This document shows, piece after piece, positions 23,391-33,033 of a DNA stretch of 64,000 nt (position 1 is its first letter; each line of letters begins with the position of its first letter). The position numbers were made by a program, and so were the translations under genes. This DNA is from Salvator merianae (Eukaryota > Chordata > Lepidosauria > Squamata > Teiidae): contig QVOM02000057.1 of assembly GCA_003586115.2 (NCBI GenBank), positions 5,585,988 to 5,649,987 of the forward strand. The letters run 5' to 3'. Below the pieces are notes generated by a model that was not told the DNA's origin, ran no database searches, and was given only the letters and a program-made list of their open reading frames with translations.

Positions 23391-24172
23391 AGCACTCAGC
23401 AGATAACGGCAGGTGGAAAAATCTACATGAATTCCCAACAACTACTACACTACCACAACACTACTATATCCTCAGTTGTCTGCGAACAATGACTTTTAAT
23501 GGGGGAGCACAAAACCACCCATGTTTACTGCAAACCTACAAGCAAGAAGTTGTCTATTGCTAGACAACTGACACTTAAAAGAATGCAAAAGGCACTTTTC
23601 AGTGCTGATCTGAAATTACCTAGCTTTAATTGCACCCCTAGCTTCTAAACAGGTAGTCATCCATCCATTTTAATTGTACTAAATCCATTTTCTGCGCAGC
23701 TGCCACGGACAAGCAAAAAGAAATTGTGATGTTTATGTTTACAAGAGAAGAGTGACCCAAGGGAATACACTAGCAATACACAGAGCAGGCCCTCAAGCCT
23801 TCAAACGTGGTCCCAGGTCCCAAAAGACAAATGAACTGGTATAGAAATAGTCCACAACTCTTCTCTCTACTAGAGCAGCAGGATTTTTACTTAAGGTTCT
23901 TCAGATAGAGGAGCCTCGCTTTACAAATATAACAAAGAATCCCTACTGAAGCATCATATTCAAGGAAGAACACACCCGGAACAATTAGGACAGCAGCAGA
24001 AAACCTGTTATTTTACTTGGAAAAATGTACAATGAATGTCTTTAAGAAAAATGAAGGACTGTATCTGTAATACATACCCCTGCAAGGCGGAAACATCCCA
24101 CCTGTGTAGGAAAATGAGAGAGTGGATTCAGCAAAGAGTAGAGACCAGCATTTTGCTACGTGGAGGGAGTCA

Positions 24173-24248
24173 TGTTTGATCAGGGCTTTGGTAACTCTAC
24201 TGCCATGAGACACATGTCGTCCATTAACAAAAGTCATCCTTTCAAACA
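24173..24248 (-). ncRNA. Unassigned box C/D snoRNA in host intron 4, predicted 18S guide
   Basis: A perfect 7-bp terminal stem (TGTTTGA 24248-24242 with TCAAACA 24179-24173) brackets a C box AGGATGA (24240-24234, one mismatch to RUGAUGA) and D box CTGA (24183-24180). The 16 nt directly upstream of D (24199-24184) can pair with 18S rRNA GGCTTTGGTGACTCTA with a single G-U wobble. It sits where human SNHG1 carries SNORD28, but the guide is not the SNORD28 guide expected for 18S C1391. The C'/D' boxes are not clear. Hosted between exons 24370-24318 and 24101-24078. Confidence 0.65.
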
Positions 24249-24475
24249 CTGCACGCCTCACGCAGTATAAATGAGATTATCCCCAAAATATTCCGGTTTG
24301 CAGCTGGTGAAACTTACCTCTTTCACGGGTTTCCCAAAGATCCAGCCCTCCTTGTTCAGAACTGCACATGCTGCAATTTTTAAAAAAGGCAAAATAAAGC
24401 ATGTCTGTTTTTTTGCTTTTGGTTTTTTAAAAAAGCTGCAGTTTCCCTTCCTTTTCCAAGCAGGGCTCCCTTCAT

Positions 24476-24545
24476 GTTCTCAGTCAAGAAACTTGACATC
24501 ACAAGGCATCAGATATATGCTTGTCAATTTAGCACATCACTGAAC
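24476..24545 (-). ncRNA. SNORD27: SNORD27 (box C/D snoRNA)
   Basis: C box GTGATGT (24540-24534), guide TTGACAAGCATATAT before D' CTGA (24512-24509), C' TGTGATGT, D box CTGA (24483-24480) and a short GTTC/GAAC stem. The guide pairs with the 18S 5' end ATATGCTTGTC (A27 site). Hosted in intron 3. Confidence 0.93.
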
Positions 24546-25044
24546 ACTGGAAGCAAAGTGGCCTGCTAGTCTCAAAAGCAGCAACCGGGCCAAGATTCTA
24601 GACTTTATTTTGTTCCTCCATCTAGCTGCTTTGAAGCCCAGCTTGCCCTCACATAGCAGAAAAGCTGCTTTTAAGGGGGGATTCTTAAGGTGCATTCCTC
24701 CCGAGTGAAGACTTAGGAGAAAGTTCCTGCCTGGCCCCAAAGAGCCAGTTCAGGTCAGCACAAAATATTTCCCAGCACCCAAGCCCCATCCGCACTGTAA
24801 TTCAAGAAGAGGCTGGACTACTCACATGCAATACATAGTGCTGTCATCCATTTTTGCACCTGTATGATGAGGCAGAATTTGGGTGGGGTGGGGAGAGAGA
24901 ACCATTACTATACAGTCCTGTACTGGCTTCAGGTGATGCAAACCCTGGAATTAAATATGTTCTCAAGAACCTGAGGCCTCTCAAATCCTTTTGTGCTGGA
25001 TCTTGGCCAGAGGTAACTCATCTCTACCCCTGATAACCAGCAGT

Positions 25045-25126
25045 GGTGCTACTCAGAATCTGGTAAAGGCTTTCTCCACTGAAGCTTCAGAAAGAGAGAG
25101 TTCAAACATCTCATCTTCGTAGCACC
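25045..25126 (-). ncRNA. SNORD26: SNORD26 (box C/D snoRNA)
   Basis: Perfect 8-bp terminal stem (GGTGCTAC with GTAGCACC), C box AAGATGA (25117-25111), D' CTGA (25090-25087) after the AACTCTCTCTTT guide, and D box CTGA (25056-25053). The guide matches human SNORD26 (28S target, A398 as I recall). Hosted in intron 2. Confidence 0.93.
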
Positions 25127-25344
25127 TCCTGCAGGATGCTTTATAGCCTCACCAAGCCCTTAGCGTTTCCCCTGGTAAATCAGTCACACCAGAGGTCACG
25201 GCTCGGACACGGTGTGTAAACGCAAGCCCTCTGCAAGGAGGGGCAGCCGTTTTCATGTGCAGTATGGTAAAATTAATTCCAAACTGCTACTAAGAAAGCC
25301 CAGAATATAGAACGAAAATGATGTGCTGTTACAGGGCACAGTTC

Positions 25345-25565
25345 TTATGGCTACTAGAATGGATGCCCAGATACTGCCTCTAGGTTGGAGAGGCAGGCAG
25401 GATGCCTCGAAAGGCCGTTTGCAGGGAGTGGAGAGCCAGTGAAGGTTTTGCCTTCATCCTCTGCTTGAGATGCCCAGAAGCAACTGGTGGGCCACTGTGT
25501 GAGACGGGATGCTGGACTAGATGGGTCGTGGCCTGATCCAGCAGGGGTCCTATGTTATAATTCTT
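25345..25565 (+). repeat. CR1-type LINE 3' end, antisense in SNHG1-like intron 2
   Basis: Plus-oriented CR1 tail ('gaatggatgcccagatactg' to 'ctgatccagcaggggtcc'). Confidence 0.85.
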
Positions 25566-26410
25566 GAAGACGCTGGCTGAAGACAGCAGCAATTTTAATT
25601 TTCCTTCGACTACCCCAAAAGTTCCTCACTGCAGGTACGAAAAAGCTGCTCTCCATCTGCTGCTGGAATGGCTGTTTCCCCTCAGCTCAACCATCTTGGA
25701 CACCAGCCAAGGATTCCAGCAATTTTAACAAAAAACTGGAGGCCTGGAGAGTTCTCATTGCAAATTTCATATTCTTCCTCTGATATTCCACATGTGCAGA
25801 GTTTTTCCCCCATTTATGACTCCTCTCTCAGAACCTCTTTCCACAAACTTTGCATTTATCAGTTATCAGCAACAGCCTGTCACCATGCACAGCAGACAAA
25901 AGGAAATTCTGTTTTTGAAAATCCCTGGGAGAGTTCATAGCCAACTCTAACACTGTTGCAGAAACCCAATCCCGCACACCCAAATTCAGCTACCTGAAAT
26001 AAACTGCAAGCTGCTAAACCGTTGCAATACAGAGTCAGATGGCAAATTCTTCAGCCTAAATTAAGTTTCTAACTAGGATCTTTGAGGTGGAAACAAAGCC
26101 TCTTAAACACAAAAAGTTAAGGCAGGGAGATGCAACCCTGTGGTGTGTTCCTCTAGAGAACGATTTGGGAGAAAAGTTGCACATGTTTTATTGATTTGCT
26201 TATAGCCAGGCCACCACTGATTTTGGAAGGACAAAAACAAACACAACCTCAAAAGATAAACATTAGACGTTAAGCCTCACCTGGAAGGAGAAAGTGCAGG
26301 ATCTTGCCAATTCAGATCTGGGGAGAAAATAACAATGGCCAAGTGAGTAACATGTTTCCACTGAATCCGCTTTAGAAAGCAGCAGCAAGAAGCCATAAGG
26401 CAAAGAGCTG

Positions 26411-26482
26411 TATTGTCAGAAACAAAAGGAGATCTTCACAGAACTTTTCAGAACAGGTCTGTGTAAAGTTTCATCACAGAAA
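26411..26482 (-). ncRNA. SNORD25: SNORD25 (box C/D snoRNA)
   Basis: C box GTGATGA (26477-26471), D' CTGA (26451-26448), C'-like TGTGAAGA and D box CTGA (26419-26416). The guide ACACAGACCTGT just before D' pairs with 18S rRNA ACAGGTCTGTG, the human SNORD25 site (G1490). Hosted in intron 1. Confidence 0.92.
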
Positions 26483-27528
26483 GGGTCTATCCAAAATCCT
26501 GCCCAGAATACCCAAGATGCAACACAGCACCAACTAAGACCTTCCCTTCCCTTCCCTTCCCAGCAGCAGTATCTGAAATAAACCATAACGTAAGGACAGC
26601 AAAGGGGGTGCTGGGCTTTGCTTCACTTTCCTAAAAGGGAGGACTGGGCAAGCAATCTGCTAGAAACTCTGGACTTTATGCACATGCAGGGAGCCCAAGA
26701 CCTCCACCAACTCTTTGAATCTCGTAACTTTTTTGCAGCGAGATCATGCAACGAAAGGCAAAAGGTGGGTGAGGTGTGCATCCGTTTCGTCCTGCCTCGT
26801 TTCTTCTTCACCCGATTTGTCCCCCCCCCCAACGATTGTGTCATCTCCACGTCTTCAGATGCTTCCCGTAAAAAGGGAGAAGAGGGAGATCAGAAAACTG
26901 GAGACCTGGTTTTCCTCTTAGGCAACCTGATAGGGAACCTGGGGGACCCCCCCCTCCCCTCCCCTCCCCTTGGTGGTTTCCCGCCAAGGGGGGACAAGAT
27001 GGCGGCAGAGGAGGAGGAGGAGGAACCAAAATGGCGGCGGCCTTCATCCAAGGAGCCCCGACTAATTCGCCTAAGACACGGACCGGAGAAAGAGCTGTGC
27101 CCGGATAATAAGAACAATACGGCCCAGCCGGCAGCCGCTGAAAAGCGATCAGAGATTAAAGGGGCGGGGGGGGGGAGGTGAAGCTTCTGCAGCAGCACGT
27201 GCGCGCGCCGCCGGAGCTCCGGGCGACGGAACCGGAGGTTTTTAAACCCTACGGTTACCGCATCGCAGCCCTCCTCCTCTGACCCAACTGCCCCTTCTCT
27301 CTCGGTCGCTCTCCTCCTTCCCCGCTCAAGGGAGCAGCGACGGAAGCTCAAGAGAGATCAAAGAACCGCCCGAAAATGCGGGGAGGACGGTGGAGACGAG
27401 CCTCCATACCGCTTGCTGGGCGTGCCGGCACTACAGAGCCAGGATGGCACAGGATTAAGGGGCGCCCCCCAAAACAGTATTACCTTGCCTGCTATTGCAG
27501 CTCCGCATCGTCCTTGCATGTAGAGAAA

Positions 27529-27615
27529 GAATGCCTCCCGCCAAAGGGTTAAATAGCTGGCGGCGCAGGGCATTCTGGGAAATATTCCACCTTCTCTCCC
27601 TTTCTAGCCAATGGC
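27529..27615 (-). promoter_or_regulatory. SNHG1: SNHG1-like core promoter: 5'TOP start, TATA-like box, ZNF143 and NF-Y motifs
   Basis: On the minus strand a CTTTCTCTA pyrimidine start (C at 27529) lies about 20-26 bp downstream of TATTTAA (27555-27549). A ZNF143/Staf core (TTCCCAGAATGC, within 27583-27570) and an inverted CCAAT box (ATTGG, near 27610) lie upstream. C followed by a pyrimidine run is the hallmark of TOP genes such as snoRNA hosts and ribosomal protein genes. The first donor (AAG/GTAATA) follows 45 nt later at 27484/27483. Confidence 0.7.
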
Positions 27616-28844
27616 TAGCGGTTGGCTCTACAGATTCCACCCTGGAGGCGGAGCTGCTCGCCTGAGCCGTTAGAACGCATGCGTCGCCCAGGGAGAGTGA
27701 AGTACCAGTATAGAGATAGAAAAAGTTAAGAGTCGCCACTGGGCCGGAAGATATCAATAGCCATTTTTGCCTTTTCGTATCCCAAAAAACATTAAATTTC
27801 AGAGATGAAATAATTCGGCACTTATAGTGTTTCGAGACGGGGCAAGGCAGAATCCAGAGCATGTATATGTGTGTATAAGTTAAACCCAATAGCGTTACTA
27901 TAGGACAAAGTGCTTTGCACCATAGAGATAAGAAGGATAAGAGCGTCAGTACAAGTTTTCAGTGGCTCCATTATAACTTTTGATTGGCCTGCCAAAATCA
28001 CGCGATGCGTGACGTAATTTCTCGATGTGTGTAATATATTCCGATTGAAAAGGAGAAGAGCGGGGGGCGTGGACAGACTTTTGTGCATGCGCAGTAAAGT
28101 GTTAGCGAGTAGAGAGTGTGGGAACGTGATTGATTTTGCAGGTCGTAGAAGTTGCGCATGTGTAGCAGACCAACTTGTTCTGCTGCGTATCTTAATAAGG
28201 TAGAAGGTCTTTACTGCAACCCGAAGACCCTCGTGTCAAAAGTTTAGGCATGCATTATAGATTTCCATTCCCTAACTCTGACATATGTGCATTGCTTCTA
28301 GAAATGACAGTGTGTCTGAGCACATACAGAGTGCTCTAGGCTGCTAGGGCTATGAGAAAATTGGGTAAATCACGGGAAAGATTGGAAGCGTGGGCAAGGC
28401 GAAGAGTATGCAGGGCAAATGTATGAAGCACAGGTTGAGGCATTTACCTTAAGGCTTCAGTCACTTCTTGTATGCATTCGGCTTTAATGCTGCAGTAACC
28501 TTTTTTAAATTTTAAAGCATACTGCTTTTCCTTTAACTCCATTGCTTAATTTAAAGCAAACAAAAATCTACAGCAATAGAGAGCAGTCATCTTAGGAAAC
28601 CTCGATGTACTTCCAATGTTGAATATATGTGTTACTTTTCAAAGTGCCACAGAATTTAGGGACAGCAGACTCTGTTGTATTTGGAAGCTTCTTGTCAAAA
28701 ATTCTTCTGTGGCTCGGACTGCTGCAGCTGCCCGGTTATGGCATCCACACTTGCAGACTCCCTTGCTCTAGCTGGGAACATCTTCTGCCTCCTGTAAAGA
28801 GCAAAAGGAAGCGAAGGAGGAAGAACTGAGTGAGAGTGAGGCAT
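27530..28844. other. Region upstream of the SNHG1-like gene, mostly unassigned
   Basis: Spacer between the SNHG1-like start and a CR1 element. NRF1-like motifs occur near 27678 (acgcatgcgt) and 28084 (tgcatgcgcag). The latter could mark the promoter and first non-coding exon of the secreted-protein gene that follows, but no exon could be fixed. No ORF is convincing. Confidence 0.4.
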
Positions 28845-29045
28845 CATGCCTAGGTGCCTCCAGGATGGAGAAGGCAGGCAGGAGGCCTCTCAAGGCCATT
28901 TGCAGGGAGTGGAGAGCAGGTGAAGGTTTTGGCCTTGTCTTCTGCTTGAGATGCCCAGAAGCAGTTGGTGGGCCACTGTGTGAGACAGGATGCTGAACTA
29001 GATGGGCCGTGGCCTGATCCAGCAGGGCTCCTCTTAGGTTCTTAT
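28845..29045 (+). repeat. CR1-type LINE 3' end
   Basis: Typical tail from 'gcctaggtgcctccaggatg' to 'ctgatccagcagggctcctc' and 'taggttcttatg', 400 bp upstream of the secreted-protein start codon. Confidence 0.85.
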
Positions 29046-29456
29046 GGTGCAGCGGCCTCCTGGCTCTTCCAGAGGCACCTGTTTGGTCGACTCAAGTAAG
29101 GGGTTAAGTGAATGCCGTGCACTGGGTCCCTGTATTTGCGAGAGGTTTCGCTGTGCTTGGCCTCGGAGCGATGACATGAAGTTACCCATTCTCTAACCCC
29201 CCCCCTTTCCCCTTCCACTCTGGCACAGGCATTCCAGGGCTTCGTTCTAAAAACACATCTTGGCGGCGACTGTTCTCCTGGGCATCGTTCCAGCACATTA
29301 GCAGGCAGGGCAGGAGAGCCTCTGCAGGCTCCAGCCGCAAGCTCAGGCCTCGTTCAGCTGTCGGGTCGGCCTGCCCGTTTCCCCTTCGCTGGAAAGATTT
29401 GCTGCTGATACCCCCCCTCGCCCCAACAGCGCCTGTTCTCCCAGCCGCCCCTTGGC

Positions 29457-31204
29457 ATGGGTCACTCTTGGCTTCAAGTGATGTTTGCTCTGATGGCCGT
29501 GGCTCCCGGATGCGGCCGAGGCCATGTGCCTGCATCAGAGGTCCCTGACGCCCAGGGGCAGGCGCGGAGCCCACAGGAGGAGAGCACAGCAGCGCCACAA
29601 GAAGGCTCCCATGTGATGCCCCGGTACAGCAGCTGCATGTTCCGCTGTGTCGACCACGCGATGCGCGATATGCTTAGGAGCATGCTCACAACCAGGGCCA
29701 GGCTCTCCCTGATGCTCAACGAAGGCAGTGAAGGTAAGGCTCGTGGAGACGGGAAAGAAGGGGCTGGTCTCAGCCAATCGGATCGCTTCAGGGAGGGACC
29801 CAGAAGGCTCCTCCTCGGCACGGTCCCTGGTTGGCCGCTGCAGTTTCCAGGTGTGATAGTGTGGTCATGGGGAGTGGAGGTGGGGCTTTTGCACATGGAG
29901 GAGCTGATTTCTGCAGGTGCGGACTGCTCAGACGCGGAGCATCACACTCTGAGGAAACACCATCTTCCACGCAGGGCTTTAAAGATGGTCTTCTTTGTGA
30001 CATTTCTAGCCTGCTTTTTCTTCCAAGGAGTTTACAGTGCCATGTGCTGCTCTGTCCCTTGAACTCCGTTTTATTATCCTCACAACAACCCTGTGAGGTT
30101 GATCAGGCTGAGAGGTCAGGCCTGGCTTCAGGGCAGCCTGTGGGATTTGAAACCTAAAGACCTGTAGGGTCTAGCACGATACCTTAACCCACATGCTATG
30201 CTAGCTTTTGTGTGGGTGTCATGCTTTTTGCCTGGGGAGTTCATTGGGTCTCTTGTTCCTGAGAGCTTTTGAAGGATATGTAGCTGAAAGAGCATAGTGA
30301 TTGGAAAAAGAAAGAGGAAAAGGGGAGATGCAGAGTTTCAGAATATTTGCACTTGATAACTTGGATGCTGCTAGGGAAATATAAAGAGGAGGCATGGCTG
30401 AGTAGAAGAACCATTCCTTAGAAGGCAGGGGGTGCAAGTTCATGCTTCTCTGTTGCCCCCCAGAAAGAGGTCTGCGGAGTTGCCAGGGTTCAGCCCTGAC
30501 TTAAGAACACCAAAACATAGATATAAATATCATTTACAGATGTAGGTTCTTTGAGTGGCCCAAAAGATCGGCACGAACTCCTTGGGAAACAGAGTTAAAT
30601 ATAACCAAAGAGGTATTGAAGGGGACTTGTAAGAATTCAGGATTCAGGATTCAGGATTCGATCTGCTTTGAACTGTGACTGGTTTAGACTGTTCTCGATG
30701 TTTGCCTTTTCCTTGTCACTCGCATCACTTAAAGACTTTGGCGCAGCAAGTTTACTATGATAAATTATTTACTAGCTTATTTCTGAAAAGCCCTTGTGCT
30801 GCGACCTTTCAGGAGAGGAACATGACTTTTGTTGGCTGCTGCACCTCCGCAGCCAGAAAGGAGAAAGACTCACCAAAGCTTTCGTCCTGCTGAACCCGGA
30901 GCCGAACCCCGACGGAGGTCAACCGCCTTCCTACCGGATACGTGTCACTATTCCTTCCGCTGAACCCCAATACGTGCAGGCCCAGCCAAAGAAGCATATC
31001 ATAAGGCTGCTAAACGGAGAAGCCTGCGGTGTCCGCTACGACGTGACGGAGCCCTTCCGCGGGGCAGAGGCAGGCCCGGATGCCAAAATGTGCGTCAAAG
31101 CTGTGTGTTTGGACGAAGACCTTTGCAGGGCGTTGAGACTGGGCATGCACTGCCCGCCTTTCTTAGCTACTTTATGGCGTAGCTTGCCCCGGCCTGATGG
31201 CTAG
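29457..31204 (+). CDS. Unrecognised secreted protein, two coding exons (weak TGF-beta prodomain resemblance)
   Basis: Coding exons 29457-29733 and 30813-31204 join in frame across a GT-AG intron (donor GTAAGG, acceptor after CTTTCAG) and give 222 residues ending at TAG 31202-31204. A further acceptor at 29429 suggests an upstream non-coding exon. Residues 1-20 form a plausible signal peptide (MGHSWLQVMFALMAVAPGCG). A polar linker follows, then a cysteine-containing segment YSSCMFRCVDHAM, then FCWLLHLRS-KGERLTKAFVLL and VRYDVTEPFRG. The GE-LT-A-LL pattern followed later by Y/FDVT resembles the TGF-beta-family prodomain fold, but no mature cystine-knot domain follows before WDR74. Eight or more cysteines lie outside the signal peptide. 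I do not recognise an orthologue. It could be a squamate or sauropsid gene, or a diverged ligand-like protein that lost its mature domain. The clean splice join of two long frames argues it is real. Confidence 0.65.
29985..30205 (+). repeat. L2-like LINE 3' fragment in the secreted-protein intron
   Basis: 'tcttccaaggagtttacag', 'tatcctcacaacaaccctgt' and 'gtgggatttgaaacc' are L2 tail landmarks. Confidence 0.7.
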
Positions 31205-32269
31205 ATCCCAAGAAAGTGCAGGGTAGAGGGGGAATAGGAAAATGCAGGCGCACACACATTCCAGTTCTGCTGCCGGTTACATCAAACAAATGACACTGTG
31301 ACAGACTTCACCGTAGCAATAAATCTTTTTAACTGGCATTTGAGCTTCATATATAAAACGTAGACATCTCTTAAAATGTATACATGCATATCAATGTACC
31401 GCTGCTAGGGGAAAAGAGAGAGTTTCTAATTCCGTTCTAACAGAATAAGAGAGAGAGATGCGTGATTTATGAAGGGCTCACAAACCAATGCAAAGAGAAG
31501 ATCTGCTTGGGTGAGGCTCCCAGGACATGGCATAGTGGTAGCCTAGATTGCCAACTGTAGCCTTTTAGGCTGCTTTCAGGCTTCTATCACTATTCCATCT
31601 GCAGGAAATAACATTTATTTATGTGGGATGAACGTTAGATCTGTTGGCCTTTCTCCACACTGTCCATTAATAAATCTGGGCCTGGCTGTATTCAATTCTC
31701 CTCTTTTTCAAAGAGAGCCATGATGTTGGAAAACTACTTCTTATTTCTGGGTTGGAGGCTTTGGGCTAGATTTTGGGGGGCATCACCTAAAAATGTGTTC
31801 TTATATACATGTAGTCCAGAGATATCACATGTGTTCCAGCTCTGTTTCCAGTGAAGTAAGCTTTATCGGCCAATGTTTTGACTTAATATAACTGTTTAAA
31901 ATAAAACAGTTGAACCTTCTGATGTAGCCTCAATTTCTTTCTTTTTTTAATTCAGAAAAAAATAGTAGCTTTACAAATATTTTACATTAACTGTCTACTC
32001 AGAATAGTAACCCTACCCTACAGAACTCAAAGGCTCAAATGATACTGGTATCATCTATTTTGAGAACTCCTTTTCTAGAATAAGGACTTTCCACCTTCAA
32101 CATTAGCTGTCTTCGCAAATACCAAATGGTATGGAAATAGGTTGTGATTAGTGAATTTATTCTGGAGCTTCTAAATAGAGCTAGACCAAGCAGGAGTTTA
32201 TTGCTTAGGGAACATAAAGACATAAATACAACTGTGATATGGAATCCAGTTCAAGATTCCTCTCAGTAT
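31205..32269. other. Possible 3' UTR of the secreted-protein gene, then AT-rich spacer
   Basis: AATAAA occurs soon after the stop (31319-31324, 'gcaataaatc') and could end the transcript. Beyond it the sequence is AT-rich with no feature I can name. Confidence 0.45.
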
Positions 32270-32465
32270 ATACTTTATTTATTGCAATTATATCTTTCCT
32301 TTGCTCGGAAGAGTGCAAGGCGACGCAACTCACCATTCCCCTCCCCTCTATCTTAACCTCACAATAATTTGGCGAGGTAAATTATGCTGAGAAGCAATGA
32401 CAGACCGCAGGTCACCCAGGGAGCTTTCATAATCCAGTGGGGATTTCAACCCAGGTTCTTCTTGG
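32270..32465 (+). repeat. L2-like LINE 3' fragment
   Basis: 'ttaacctcacaataatttgg', 'gcaggtcacccagggagc' and 'ggggatttcaacccagg' follow the order of L2 tails. Confidence 0.7.
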
Positions 32466-32645
32466 TCATAAAAGAACCTAAGAGGAGCCGTGCTGGATCA
32501 GGCCACAGCCCATCTAGTCCAGCATCCTGTCTCACCCAATGGCCCACCAATTGCTTCTGGGCAACTCAAGCAGAAGATGGAGGCAAAAACTTCACCTGCT
32601 TCCTGCAAAGGTCTTTAGAGGCATCCTGCTTTGTAACTTTATATG
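32466..32645 (-). repeat. CR1-type LINE 3' end
   Basis: 'agaacctaagaggagccgtg', 'cagcccatctagtccagcat' and 'gcttctgggcaactcaagc' mark an antisense-oriented CR1 tail abutting the L2 piece. Confidence 0.85.
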
Positions 32646-32859
32646 GCTTGCAAAGGCCCCTCAGATGGCTGTTCATGCAGGGCCAAACTAAGCCCGCCTC
32701 CCGTTTTTAAAGCTCTTTAAATACACAGGACGCTGACCCTTGCAAATTGTCCCTCATCCTATCGCCACCGGCATCCCCTGGATTCATTCTCCATTATAAT
32801 GTAACTTCTCTCCTCCCTATCATGAAATTAGGCGGAGCCTCTAAGTAGAGGAGCCTAAT

Positions 32860-33033
32860 GCTTGCCGGAAGAATATTACTGTAACGCCGAGGTCGCCGAG
32901 CTAGCCTATCGCGTACCTCCGCCGCACGCCTCGCCTTTTCCCCACGAACTTCCGGTGTCGCGCCCTAAAGCGTCCCGCTCAACGTGTTTTTTCAGAATTA
33001 GAAGGAGCGGAGCGGAGCGGAGCGGAGCGAGTC
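32860..33033 (+). promoter_or_regulatory. WDR74: WDR74 promoter / 5' UTR
   Basis: CpG-rich TATA-less region with an ETS site ACTTCCGG (32948-32955) and a tandem GGAGC repeat (about 33004-33029) immediately before the ATG, probably in the 5' UTR. Confidence 0.6.

Larger units (their letters stand above)
20630..27529 (-). ncRNA. SNHG1: SNHG1/UHG-like snoRNA host gene
   Basis: A non-coding host gene on the minus strand, identified by its cargo: nine box C/D snoRNAs, eight of which match the vertebrate U22 host gene set. Exons I can place by GT-AG sites (5' to 3'): 27529-27484, 26317-26281, 24859-24826, 24370-24318, 24101-24078, 23233-23182, 22641-22571, 22218-22178 and 21616-21558, then a last exon beginning somewhere in 21344-21274. 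The likely poly(A) signal is AATAAA at 20651-20646. Each of the nine introns holds exactly one snoRNA, which independently supports the exon model. Exons are 24-71 nt with no shared reading frame, as expected for UHG, whose spliced RNA is a short-lived by-product. The 5' end fits a TOP promoter. Last-exon start and 3' end are the least certain parts. The gene is convergent with TUT1 and inverted relative to WDR74. Confidence 0.88.

Noticed and set aside
26618..27181. 187-codon plus-strand open frame with an acidic MAAEEEEEEP-like start
   Set aside because: It lies over SNHG1-like intron 1 on the opposite strand. Its acidic run comes from a GAG repeat, and no splice partner or homology is seen.
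20630..27529. SNORD28
   Set aside because: No segment with the guide expected for 18S C1391 was found on the minus strand. The slot holds a different guide (reported separately).
20141..29456. EEF1G expected after TUT1 by human synteny
   Set aside because: No GST-fold or EF1G C-terminal sequence is visible in any frame; the locus after TUT1 is SNHG1-like.
31205..33033. Mature TGF-beta cystine-knot domain downstream of the secreted protein
   Set aside because: Searched by eye for the spaced-cysteine ligand pattern in all frames; none found before WDR74.
32600..33033. U2 snRNA gene, since human RNU2-2 lies at the WDR74 5' end
   Set aside because: No U2-like 5' sequence is seen on either strand.
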